Shown here: positions 1-7,874 of the stretch, piece after piece
How the letters are laid out: every line of letters begins with the position of its first letter
How positions within the stretch are numbered: the stretch's first letter is position 1
DNA from: Actinomycetota bacterium
GTDB taxonomy: Bacteria; Actinomycetota; Acidimicrobiia; Acidimicrobiales; MedAcidi-G1
Reading direction: 5' to 3'
NCBI GenBank assembly: GCA_014381745.1
Contig: JACNLA010000028.1
Span: forward strand, 1-64,000
DNA: 64,000 nucleotides
Made by a program: the position numbers and the translations under genes
Notes under the pieces: generated by a model
Told to the model about the DNA's origin: nothing
The model's database searches: none
What the model saw: only the letters and a program-made list of their open reading frames with translations

Positions 1-76
1 GGGAGACAAGCCACTCCACGATCTCGGCGTCCTCGAGGCCCTCGCCGATGTCGGGGAGTTTGAACAGGAACGTCAT
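1..76 (-). CDS. 2-oxoacid dehydrogenase E2 (dihydrolipoyl acyltransferase), N-terminal fragment
   Basis: The first 25 codons of a gene that runs off the left edge. The protein begins MTFLFKLPDIGEGLEDAEIV, the classic opening of a lipoyl domain. E2 carries the lipoyl arm that accepts the acyl group from E1 and passes it to coenzyme A. The ATG lies 4 bases after the stop of the E1 beta gene, so E1 alpha, E1 beta and E2 form one operon. The substrate (pyruvate, branched-chain 2-oxoacids or acetoin) cannot be decided from this fragment. Confidence 0.88.
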   Translation of the reverse strand, partial: MTFLFKLPDIGEGLEDAEIVEWLVS

Positions 77-80
77 GCCG

Positions 81-1088
81 TCAGGCCAACTCGAGGGTGT
101 GGCGCACGGCGGCAATGATCCTGGCCTCGTCTGGGACGTAGTGGTCCTCGAGCATTCCCACCGGGTACGGGACGTCGTATCCGGACACACGCGCCACGGG
201 GGCCTCGAGATCCCAGAAGCATTCATCGCTGATCGTGGCGATCACCTCTGACGCGAAGCCCCCCGTCTCACAGGACTCCTGAACCACGACGGCCCGCCCG
301 CAATGGCTCACTGCTGTAGCTATGGCCTCAATGTCGAGGGGAACGATGGTGCGCAGGTCCAGCACCCGCACCGAGAGCCCCTCGGAGCGCAGGGTGTCGG
401 CGGCCCGACAGGCCAACTCCACCTGGTAACTCCACGCGATGATCACGATGTCATCGCCCTCGCGGGCGGTCCTGGCCACTCCCAGAGGAACCAGATGTTC
501 GCCATCGGGGACATCGCCCCTGATTCCGCGGTAGCCGCGGAGAGGTTCCAGAAACAGCACCGGGTCGGGCTCCCTGATCGACGCAGCAAGGAGCCCCTTT
601 GCATCGGCGGCGGTAGCCGGCATGGCGATCTTGAGGCCGGCCATGTTTGCAAACTGGGCCTCGAGTGAGTCCGAGTGCAGTTCTGGTGTGCGGACACCCC
701 CACCGAATGGGGCCCTGATCGTGATCGAGGGATCAAAGCGCCCCTGGGTGCGGTAGCGCAGCCTGGCCACCTGGCCGGCCAACTGGTGCATCGCCTGGTA
801 GGAAAAGCCGAGGAACTGGATCTCTGCCACTGGAACCAGGCCGGCGATGGCCAGACCGACTGTGGCCCCGGCAATAACCGCCTCGGAGATCGGCGTGTCC
901 ACGACACGCTGCTCGCCGAACTTCTCGAAGAGGCCTTCGGTTGCCCTGAAGACCCCACCGTTTCGTGCCACGTCCTCGCCCAGCACCACTACCCGGTCAT
1001 CCCGGGCCATCTCGGCGTGGAGGGTTTCGTTGATGGCCTGCAGCATGGTCAGGTCGCTTGTCGCAACATCCTCCAGAGGATTCTCCAT
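81..1088 (-). CDS. pdhB: 2-oxoacid dehydrogenase E1 component, beta subunit
   Basis: A 335-residue E1 beta subunit of a heterotetrameric (alpha2beta2) pyruvate or branched-chain 2-oxoacid dehydrogenase. E1 decarboxylates the oxoacid with thiamine diphosphate and reductively acylates the lipoyl arm of E2. Family features are GEDVARNGGVFRAT near residues 37-50, the TPISEAVIAGATVGLA segment around 65-80, and the C-terminal transketolase domain with VQESCETGGFASEV. Length is normal for the family. It follows the alpha subunit by 2 bases and precedes E2. The gene symbol reflects the subunit; substrate specificity is not shown by the sequence. Confidence 0.93.
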   Translation of the reverse strand: MENPLEDVATSDLTMLQAINETLHAEMARDDRVVVLGEDVARNGGVFRATEGLFEKFGEQRVVDTPISEAVIAGATVGLAIAGLVPVAEIQFLGFSYQAMHQLAGQVARLRYRTQGRFDPSITIRAPFGGGVRTPELHSDSLEAQFANMAGLKIAMPATAADAKGLLAASIREPDPVLFLEPLRGYRGIRGDVPDGEHLVPLGVARTAREGDDIVIIAWSYQVELACRAADTLRSEGLSVRVLDLRTIVPLDIEAIATAVSHCGRAVVVQESCETGGFASEVIATISDECFWDLEAPVARVSGYDVPYPVGMLEDHYVPDEARIIAAVRHTLELA

Positions 1089-1090
1089 GG

Positions 1091-2095
1091 CTACCGGTCC
1101 TCCCTCTGTCCAGCCTCTAGCAGGTCGGCCCGTTGGCGCTCCAGACGCTGGGTATCGGCAGAGAAGCAGTGGTCCAACACAGCGTCGGGGGAGAGCGGCA
1201 TCGCCTTGGCGGCGTCAAGTGCCTTGTCAAGCAGGTCCATGGCCTCGGCCTCGGTCGCCGCCTGCGCATCATCATCCCAGAGGCCGAGTTCCTCTAGTTG
1301 GCTGCGGAGACGCAGGATGGGATCGTTGCGTCTGGCGGCCTCGAGGTCCTCGGGGGGCACGTAACGGGTCGGGTCATCGGCTGTGGTGTGGGCCCCCAGC
1401 CTGTAGATGACCGCCTCCACGAGGGTCGGGCCCTTGCCAGCCAGGGCCCGGCTGCGGGCCTCGTCCACTGCGTCGTACACGGCGGCCGCATCGTTGCCGT
1501 CGACCTTTATGCCGGGAATTCCAAAGCCGGCCGCCTTGGCGGCGAAGGACTCCGCCGCCGTCTGCTGGTGAACCGGGGTTGAGATGGCCCACTGGTTGTT
1601 TACACAGAGCATCACCACCGGTGCATTCAAGACGCCGGCCAGGTTCCCGGCCTCGTAGAAGTCGCCCTCAGAGCTGGACCCGTCGCCGAAGAACACAAGC
1701 GCCACCCCGGGCTCACTTCGCAGCGTCATGCCCCAGGCGATTCCGACGGCATGTGGAATCTGGGTGCCGAGGGAGATCTGATTGGGGAGGACCCGGATGG
1801 GTTCAGGAATGTGGCCGCCGGCCGGATGCCCGAGGCTGTAGAGCATGAAACGCTCAAGGATCTCGGGACCGTAGCGACGCAGTGCCAGAGGCTCCCGGTA
1901 CTGGGGTGCAACCCAGTCATGCTCGGTTTCGAGGGCGTGGACAGCAGCGACGATCGTTGCCTCGTGTCCGTCGATGGGGGCGACCGTGCCCACCTGGCCC
2001 TGGCGCTGGAGGTTCCACAGGCGGCCCGACTGGGTACGGGCCATGACCATGTCGACGAGAATCTCACGCAACTGGGCGTTGGACGGACTGGTCAC
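1091..2095 (-). CDS. pdhA: 2-oxoacid dehydrogenase E1 component, alpha subunit
   Basis: A 334-residue E1 alpha subunit. The thiamine-diphosphate motif is clear: GDGSSSEGDFYEAGNLAGV begins at residue 137 and ends with the NN pair at 166-167. GHEA near residue 43 and the RLGAHTTADDP phosphorylation-loop region also match the family. The start is GTG at 2095, preceded by the strong Shine-Dalgarno sequence gaggagg. It is the first gene of the leftward operon E1 alpha, E1 beta, E2, whose promoter must lie in 2096-2282. The lipoate-ligase-family gene at 20890 may supply cofactor for E2 (inference). Confidence 0.93.
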   Translation of the reverse strand: MTSPSNAQLREILVDMVMARTQSGRLWNLQRQGQVGTVAPIDGHEATIVAAVHALETEHDWVAPQYREPLALRRYGPEILERFMLYSLGHPAGGHIPEPIRVLPNQISLGTQIPHAVGIAWGMTLRSEPGVALVFFGDGSSSEGDFYEAGNLAGVLNAPVVMLCVNNQWAISTPVHQQTAAESFAAKAAGFGIPGIKVDGNDAAAVYDAVDEARSRALAGKGPTLVEAVIYRLGAHTTADDPTRYVPPEDLEAARRNDPILRLRSQLEELGLWDDDAQAATEAEAMDLLDKALDAAKAMPLSPDAVLDHCFSADTQRLERQRADLLEAGQREDR

Positions 2096-2500
2096 CGGTC
2101 CTCCTCGTCGGGCTGGTCGGGAGCGCAGCTGCGGAGCCCGGTGGTCTGGCTTGGGACGCCTCTGAGGCTAGCCGTGGGGCGATCCTGAGACACCGGTCAC
2201 AGGTGTCCGATGTCACCAGATTCCGGCCCCTTCCGACGGGTGGACGGGGGCCGAAATGACTATTGTTGACAGCACAGCAGGTGACGGTTCCCCCACCGAG
2301 AACCTGCGATGACTGACCGGGATCACCCCCCCGATCCCGGTCGACAGCAATACCGCGTGCCCCGCCTATCCCCCCAGGTGGGGCATGCGACGTTTTCGTC
2401 CGAAGTTCCAGCTTTGGCGGCCTGTGTCCTCCACATCGTTGCGCCGTCAAGGACGCATCTAGGCTCCTGTCGACCTCAGACGAGTCAGGGAGATGTGAGC
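2096..2500. other. Divergent intergenic region between pdhA and the oxidase-family gene
   Basis: About 400 bases without a convincing protein gene. The left part (2096-2260) should hold the leftward promoter of the dehydrogenase operon, but I see no unambiguous hexamers. A ttgaca element lies at 2266-2271. The centre holds the 6C-type small RNA described separately. The right end carries the Shine-Dalgarno-like gggaga before the ATG at 2501. Weak open frames crossing here have no family features. Confidence 0.6.
2283..2396 (+). ncRNA. 6C-type small RNA (two C-loop hairpins)
   Basis: Two strong consecutive hairpins carry C-rich loops. The first has a perfect 10-bp stem (2315-2324 with 2333-2342) and the loop acccccccc-like run acccccc+c at 2325-2332. 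The second has a 12-bp stem with two wobble pairs (2356-2367 with 2376-2387) and the loop atcccccc at 2368-2375. Five bases later comes tttt (2393-2396), as in an intrinsic terminator. A smaller hairpin (2286-2290 with 2300-2304) precedes them. Two stem-loops each with six or more Cs in the loop is the defining feature of the actinobacterial 6C RNA family. Boundaries are approximate and the 5' end is not certain. Confidence 0.75.
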
Positions 2501-2959
2501 ATGGCGACGAATCGACGTGACCTCATCCGCATGACCGACGATGAGGTCACGGTCTTCATCGACGGGCAAAAGAGCCTCCAGGTTGCCTGCATTGACCGCG
2601 ATGGTTCACCCCACCTGTCCACGCTCTGGTTCGCAGTCCTCGACAAGAAGCTGGCATTTGAGACCTACACCAGGTCTCAGAAGATCGTGAACCTGCGTCG
2701 TGACCCGCGTATCACCGTCCTGTTGGAGGACGGTCTCGAGTACGACAAGTTGCGCGGGGTCATGATCAAGGGCACCGCCACGCTCGTCGACGACGGCGAC
2801 GGGCTCCACCGCATTGCTAGGGCCGTCGTGGAACGAAACCAGCCCGGCCTGGACCCCGAGGCGCTTGACATGGCGGCGGCCCAACTTGCGGTCAAACGAA
2901 CCGGGGTAATTGTCGAGCCAACCAAGGTCATCTCCTGGGACCACACGAAGCTCACGTGA
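2501..2959 (+). CDS. Pyridoxamine 5'-phosphate oxidase-like split-barrel protein
   Basis: A 152-residue protein of the PPOX/flavin-reductase-like split-barrel superfamily, which binds FMN, F420 or haem. The N-terminal strand pattern (FIDGQKSLQVACIDRDG, then PHLSTLWFAVLD and KIVNLRRDPRITVLLEDG) is typical of the actinobacterial members, many of which use F420. The substrate is unknown. The ATG at 2501 is chosen because of the upstream cagggaga and because it begins the conserved domain; an upstream in-frame extension would run through the 6C RNA. It is probably the first gene of a rightward run ending at 4205. Confidence 0.82.
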   Translation: MATNRRDLIRMTDDEVTVFIDGQKSLQVACIDRDGSPHLSTLWFAVLDKKLAFETYTRSQKIVNLRRDPRITVLLEDGLEYDKLRGVMIKGTATLVDDGDGLHRIARAVVERNQPGLDPEALDMAAAQLAVKRTGVIVEPTKVISWDHTKLT

Positions 2960-3002
2960 TCTCTCTGGTTTTCCATGCGGAGTATGAGGGTGCGGCCCTA
3001 GC

Positions 3003-3716
3003 ATGAGCCCGATGGATGCCCTCTTCGCTGTCCAGGATGAAGACACGATCGTCCGCCAACTAAGGCACCGTCACGCAAACCTTCCCGAACGTCGGGCGCT
3101 GGTTGACGCCGAGGCAATGGTTGTTGCGACCGCCGCTCAGGTCGAGGAGCACAAGGTCTCCCACCTGGATCTGTTCCGCCGTCAGCGTCGCTATGAGGGC
3201 GAGGTGGCTGCTGTCGAGGACCGCCTCGGCGAACTCGACACCCTCCTCTACGGAGGATCCGTCACCTCACCCAAGGAGGCTGTGGCGATCCAGACCGAGA
3301 TCAGCCATCTCCGCGAGCGCCTAGACAGCCTCGAGGGGACGGTACTTGAGGTCATGGAGGAACTGGAACCCGTCGAGCGCCTAATTGCCGACCTGGATGT
3401 CCGGGGCGTCGAAGAGGCATCGGTGGTTGAACACTGCCGAGGGGAACTGCTTGCCGCCGAGGCAGTGGTGGATGCCGACGTGGCCCAGGCCAACGAGAGG
3501 CGCAGCGCAGCAGCGGAGCAGGTGGACCACGACGTCCTGGCGCGCTACGACCGGGCTGCCGCAGGGTTGGGGGCCAGCACGGTGGTTCACTTCGCAGGCT
3601 CCAACTGCACCGGTTGTCCGTACTCGATGCCTGCCGTAGAAGCCGACCGGGTGCGTGCACTGGCCGAGGGAACTCTTGCCGAGTGCAACGAGTGCGGGCG
3701 TCTCGTGGTGCGCTGA
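3003..3716 (+). CDS. Coiled-coil protein with C-terminal C4 zinc ribbon
   Basis: A 237-residue conserved protein. Residues about 20-175 form a long charged alpha-helical hairpin rich in E, R and heptad leucines or valines. The C-terminus carries a zinc ribbon with CxxC at 202/205 and CxxC at 228/231. This is the layout of the family annotated as putative nucleic-acid-binding Zn-ribbon protein (CT398-like). Its role is not known. It precedes the next gene by 3 bases, suggesting co-transcription. The ATG at 3003 gives the expected length. Confidence 0.85.
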   Translation: MSPMDALFAVQDEDTIVRQLRHRHANLPERRALVDAEAMVVATAAQVEEHKVSHLDLFRRQRRYEGEVAAVEDRLGELDTLLYGGSVTSPKEAVAIQTEISHLRERLDSLEGTVLEVMEELEPVERLIADLDVRGVEEASVVEHCRGELLAAEAVVDADVAQANERRSAAAEQVDHDVLARYDRAAAGLGASTVVHFAGSNCTGCPYSMPAVEADRVRALAEGTLAECNECGRLVVR

Positions 3717-3719
3717 CGG

Positions 3720-4205
3720 GTGTTCATCTGGTTCGTGGCGGGGTCCCTCGTGGCCGTTCCTCTGGTATTTGACAGTCCCGATCTGGACGTTCGGTTCGTG
3801 CTGGTCGCAGCACTTCTTCCCGTCAGCGAGGGACTGGTTGGAGGGCCGTGGATACTGCACACCCTTGCCGGGAGCGTGTTCGCCCTCACCGTGGTGATGT
3901 TGTCAACACGTGGTAGTCGCACTCAGCGGCAACGTTGGATGGGAGTGCCCATCGGAATGTTCACCCACCTGGTGATGGACGGAACATGGGGTTACACGAC
4001 CCTTTTCTGGTGGCCTGTTGCCGGAGTCGACACGCTCGGCGGATCGTCACTACCCGAGTTCGACCGCTTCCCGGGGACGCTCGGGCTGGAGTTGCTGGGC
4101 CTGCTCGCATGCGCCTGGGGATGGAGGCGATTCGGTCTCTCGGACCCGCAGCGTCGAAGGAGGCTCTGGGCGGAGGGAAGGCTCGAGACTATTCGTGGTC
4201 GTTGA
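3720..4205 (+). CDS. Conserved integral membrane protein, function unknown
   Basis: A 161-residue membrane protein with about four hydrophobic segments (residues 3-18, 23-40, 47-60 and 118-134). Conserved-looking polar residues sit in HTLAGS and in THLVMDGTWGYTTLFWWP, suggesting a membrane-embedded metal site like that of YdjM-type membrane hydrolases; this is inference only. The start is GTG, 3 bases after the zinc-ribbon gene. The 3' end overlaps the convergent pentapeptide gene by 17 bases. Confidence 0.72.
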   Translation: MFIWFVAGSLVAVPLVFDSPDLDVRFVLVAALLPVSEGLVGGPWILHTLAGSVFALTVVMLSTRGSRTQRQRWMGVPIGMFTHLVMDGTWGYTTLFWWPVAGVDTLGGSSLPEFDRFPGTLGLELLGLLACAWGWRRFGLSDPQRRRRLWAEGRLETIRGR

Positions 4206-4884
4206 CTCCGCCTGAGGGCGGGGGAGAGAACCCATCGGGCCAGACCGTGCCCCCGCCATGGCGGATACCCGTCAGGTCGGCACCCTCCAACTGGACGTCG
4301 GAAAGGTCGGCGTCGACAAGGTCGGCGAGGCTGAGATCGGCCGAAATGAGCGACGCCCCCTTCAGAACGGCCCCCGTCAGGTTGATGGCGCGCATGACTG
4401 CGCCATTCAGCACCGCACCTCGCAGGTCACATCCTGCGGCGAACGCCCCCGTCAGGTCGGCCTCGCGCATGCAGGTGCGCGTGAGCGAGGTGCCAGCGAG
4501 CGTCGCTGAGCCCAGGCGTGCAGCGGTGAGATCGGCAGCCGTCAACCATGCACCGCTCAGGTCGGCACCCCGCAGGTCGGCTTCGGCCAGGCGGGCGCTT
4601 CCGAGCCACACACGGCTCAGCATCGCTCCGGCCAGACGCGCCCCGCGGAGGTCAACATGCCAGAGGTTGGCATGGTGCATGTCGACGTCGGTCAGGATCG
4701 TGCGCTGGCAGATTGCGTGGCGTAGGTCAGCCCCTACCAGCTTGGCCCCCGTCAGGTCGGATCCGCTCAGGACGGCGCCCCCAAGCCATGCACCGGTCAG
4801 GTCGACGTCGCGGAGGTCACTGTCGGTGAGGTCGGCCCCGGCCAGGTCGGCCCCGGCGGCGATCTCGTGCCCGTTCACCTGCAT
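4189..4884 (-). CDS. Pentapeptide-repeat protein
   Basis: A 231-residue protein made almost wholly of A(D/N)LXX-type pentapeptides (for example GADLAGADLTDSDLRDVDL), which fold into a right-handed quadrilateral beta-helix. Some family members (MfpA, Qnr) mimic DNA and protect gyrase, but most have no known role, and the sequence does not show which applies here. The last 25 residues lack repeats. I start it at the ATG at 4884; a longer frame to 5007 would overlap the RNase P RNA and has no repeats. Upstream DNA is the rnpB 3' end, 38 bases away, and there is no clear ribosome-binding site. Confidence 0.82.
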   Translation of the reverse strand: MQVNGHEIAAGADLAGADLTDSDLRDVDLTGAWLGGAVLSGSDLTGAKLVGADLRHAICQRTILTDVDMHHANLWHVDLRGARLAGAMLSRVWLGSARLAEADLRGADLSGAWLTAADLTAARLGSATLAGTSLTRTCMREADLTGAFAAGCDLRGAVLNGAVMRAINLTGAVLKGASLISADLSLADLVDADLSDVQLEGADLTGIRHGGGTVWPDGFSPPPSGGVNDHE

Positions 4885-4921
4885 CGACAGCAGACTACGT
4901 GCACTCGGCCACGAGGTAGGT

Positions 4922-5303
<382 letters not shown>

Positions 5304-5440
5304 CCCATCAGTGTGGCGCGACAGGGTGCCCACATCCAACAAGAATCCGATCTTGTTCCTCCCTAAGGATTGTTCAGCACCCGTTTCGCGGGAATAGGGC
5401 TTGCGTGTCCACGTGAAGAGAGGTAGCAACTGCCGGGGAC
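5304..5440. promoter_or_regulatory. Divergent rnpB/whiB promoter region
   Basis: A 137-base spacer that must hold the promoters of rnpB (leftward) and whiB (rightward). It contains attgttcagcacccgtttcg around 5369-5388, but no pair of hexamers that I would assign with confidence. Confidence 0.45.
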
Positions 5441-5704
5441 ATGGGAGCGACTTCTGACACCGGGACCGTCTTGGCCATCTGGCATGAGCGGGGGGCCTGC
5501 AGGGGTCTTGACGCGTCGATCTTCTACCCGGATCCGGATGACGAGCACCAGACGGCACGGGCCAAGGCTGTCTGCTCAGGTTGCGATGTCAGAGAAGCCT
5601 GCCTGGAGCATGCGCTGACCTGGCGGGAACACACCGGAGTATGGGGGGGCGCCACCGAACTTGAGCGACGGCGCATCACCAGGCGTCGCCGCCGGACCGC
5701 CTGA
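5441..5704 (+). CDS. WhiB-family iron-sulfur transcription factor
   Basis: An 87-residue WhiB-like protein. Four cysteines bind a redox- and nitric-oxide-sensitive [4Fe-4S] cluster: C20, C45, C48 and C54 (CSGCDVREAC). They are followed by the family's GVWGG turn at 66-70 and a basic tail (RRRITRRRRR) that contacts DNA. WhiB proteins act with the primary sigma factor and occur in Actinobacteria. The paralogue cannot be named with certainty; the compact form with a short N-terminus is WhiB1/WhiB2-like. It is divergent from rnpB and 11 bases upstream of trpD. Confidence 0.94.
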   Translation: MGATSDTGTVLAIWHERGACRGLDASIFYPDPDDEHQTARAKAVCSGCDVREACLEHALTWREHTGVWGGATELERRRITRRRRRTA

Positions 5705-5715
5705 GGTATAAGGCC

Positions 5716-6744
5716 GTGCCTCTTGAGCAACTGGGTGGTTGGCCGGGTCTCCTTGCCCGCCTCTGCGATGGTGGTGACCTGACCGCTGCAGAGGCTGAGT
5801 CGGTTCTGGCCGAAATCCTTTCCGGTGTGGCCGATCCGGCTCAGATAGCGGCCTTCCTGGTGGCTCTCAAGATCAAGGGTGAGACCGCCGAGGAGACAAC
5901 TGGCCTCGTCAGGGCGATGGTGGCGGCAGCCGAGTCTCTTCATCTGCCGGACGGCACGATCGACATCGTCGGAACCGGCGGGTCACCGGCAAGGAAACAC
6001 GGCGCCCTGAACGTGTCGACGATGGCCTGCTTTGTCGCTGCAGGAGCCGGGGCAACCGTGTGCAAGCACGGCAACCGGCGTGCGTCGTCGTCATCGGGTG
6101 CTTTCGACCTGCTGGATGCCCTTGGAATCGACATCGACCAGACACCGGCGCAACTTGAAGCCCAGGTGGCCGTCCACGGTCTCGGGTTCGCCTACGCACG
6201 GACCTTTCATCCAGCCATGAGGTTCGCCGGGCCGGTGAGGGCCGGGATCGGGGTGCCGACAGTGTTCAACGTGCTTGGCCCGCTCTCTCATCCAGGCCGG
6301 GTGCGGCGTCAGGTCGTGGGCGTCGTCAACGACGATCTGGCCGACCGGATGGTCGAGGTCCTCCGGGCAGGCGGGTCGACACGTGCATGGGTCGTAACCG
6401 GCCACGGCCACCTCGACGAGATTGCCGTTACCGGACCGACCAGGGTCACCGAACTGAACGACGGCGAAATATCCCGGTGGAATCTGGATCCCACCGATCT
6501 TGGCATCCCGACGGCTGATCCATCTGATCTGGTGGGTGGCAGCCCCGAACAGAATGCCGTCATCACGCGGGCAATCCTGGCCGGCGAGGAGAGGGGAGCG
6601 AGACGCGACATCGTGATGCTCAACGCAGCGGCAGGGCTGATCGTTGCCGGCGTAAGTTCCAATCTGGCAGATGGCATCGAGGCTGCCGGAGAGTCGATTG
6701 ACTCAGGTTCAGCGGCCCAGGTACTGCAGGCGATCTCGGCCTGA
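5716..6744 (+). CDS. trpD: Anthranilate phosphoribosyltransferase
   Basis: A 342-residue TrpD, which joins anthranilate to PRPP in tryptophan synthesis. The PRPP loop GTGGS is at 86-90, NVSTMA at 99-104, the anthranilate-binding KHGNRRASS at 117-125 and NVLGPLSHPG near 185. The start is GTG, 11 bases after whiB. No other trp gene is adjacent, so trpD stands alone, as in many Actinobacteria. Length matches the family. Confidence 0.95.
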   Translation: MPLEQLGGWPGLLARLCDGGDLTAAEAESVLAEILSGVADPAQIAAFLVALKIKGETAEETTGLVRAMVAAAESLHLPDGTIDIVGTGGSPARKHGALNVSTMACFVAAGAGATVCKHGNRRASSSSGAFDLLDALGIDIDQTPAQLEAQVAVHGLGFAYARTFHPAMRFAGPVRAGIGVPTVFNVLGPLSHPGRVRRQVVGVVNDDLADRMVEVLRAGGSTRAWVVTGHGHLDEIAVTGPTRVTELNDGEISRWNLDPTDLGIPTADPSDLVGGSPEQNAVITRAILAGEERGARRDIVMLNAAAGLIVAGVSSNLADGIEAAGESIDSGSAAQVLQAISA

Positions 6745-6782
6745 GGTCACGAACAGGGGTCGCGTCGTGCGAGCATGGCGGG

Positions 6783-7874
6783 GTGCCAGACCAGATTTCA
6801 ACGACCCGGAGGGTAGACCCCACCGGTGACGCAACCCTCGATGTCGAGAACCTCAAGGCTCTCGGCATTGAGGCCGGGTTGGATGCTGTCGGGGTGACCT
6901 CGGCGGAACCGTTCACCGAAACCCTGGCGGAGATCCTGCGCCGACGCGAAGCAGGCCTGCACGGTGGAATGCAGTTCACCTTTCGCAACCCCGAACGCTC
7001 CACCGACCCCGGACGCATCATGGAAGACGCCCGATCCCTTGTGGTTGGCGCCATGCGGGTGTCGGCCCCCCGCCTTCCTGAACCCGGGTCCGGGAAGGCC
7101 AGGATCGCCGCGTACGCCAGACACGACCACTACGGGGACCTGAGGAAGGCGCTCTCCGTGATAGCGGGACACCTCACGGAGGCCTCCTACCGGACGAGGG
7201 TCGTCGCTGACGACAACTCCCTCGTCGATCGTGCAGCGGCAGTGAGGGCGGGACTGGGCTGGTACGGACGCAACGGCAACGTTCTGCTGCCCGGACATGG
7301 GAGTTGGTTCGTTCTTGGCTCGGTCGTGACCAACGCACAGCTGGCACCGGATCAGGAGACGGTTGCTGACGGTTGCGGTGCCTGCACATCATGTATTGAC
7401 GGCTGCCCGACCGGGGCGATTGTCGAACCCGGGGTTGTAGATGCCCGCCGTTGTCTGGCGTGGCTGGTGCAGGCACCAGGATCCATCCCCGCGGAGTTTC
7501 GAAAGGCCATGGGTGGACGCATCTACGGGTGCGACGAATGCCAAGAGGTCTGTCCGGTTGGCCGTTCAGGACGCGCAGCGGACGGAAGCGAAGATCCGGC
7601 AGCCGACGTTGAAGCAGTTGAGATCCTGTCCCTCTCCGACGACGAGCTCCTGGGTCGGTTCGGGCGCTGGTACATCGCCGAACGTGACCCCCGCTACCTG
7701 CGTCGCAATGCCCTCGTTGTGCTCGGCAATACGGCTGACCCGACCGACCCGGCCGTCCTGAGTGCTCTCAGGTTCAACCTTGAGGGCTCTGACCCGATGC
7801 TTAGGAGCCATGCAGCCTGGGCCGCCACCGAACTGGGACGTGGCGACATGGTGGAGGCCGGTGCATCCCATTGA
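6783..7874 (+). CDS. queG: Epoxyqueuosine reductase (QueG-type)
   Basis: A 363-residue cobalamin and iron-sulfur enzyme that reduces epoxyqueuosine to queuosine in tRNA. The catalytic-Asp segment SLVDRAAAVRAGLGWYGRN is at 146-164 with D149. The first cluster ligands are C198, C201 and C204, and the CxxCxxxC-type continuation runs through C208 (CGACTSCIDGCPTGAI). The second cluster uses C250, C253 and C257 (CDECQEVCPV), with C224 also available. A HEAT-like C-terminal part (RNALVVLGN) follows. The start is GTG. The 3' end overlaps the next gene by 4 bases. No other queuosine gene lies nearby. Confidence 0.88.
   Translation: MPDQISTTRRVDPTGDATLDVENLKALGIEAGLDAVGVTSAEPFTETLAEILRRREAGLHGGMQFTFRNPERSTDPGRIMEDARSLVVGAMRVSAPRLPEPGSGKARIAAYARHDHYGDLRKALSVIAGHLTEASYRTRVVADDNSLVDRAAAVRAGLGWYGRNGNVLLPGHGSWFVLGSVVTNAQLAPDQETVADGCGACTSCIDGCPTGAIVEPGVVDARRCLAWLVQAPGSIPAEFRKAMGGRIYGCDECQEVCPVGRSGRAADGSEDPAADVEAVEILSLSDDELLGRFGRWYIAERDPRYLRRNALVVLGNTADPTDPAVLSALRFNLEGSDPMLRSHAAWAATELGRGDMVEAGASH

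Noticed and set aside
2309-2500. An N-terminal extension of the oxidase-family protein through the 6C RNA
   Set aside because: The added residues are not conserved-looking and would cover structured RNA; the ATG at 2501 has its own ribosome-binding site.
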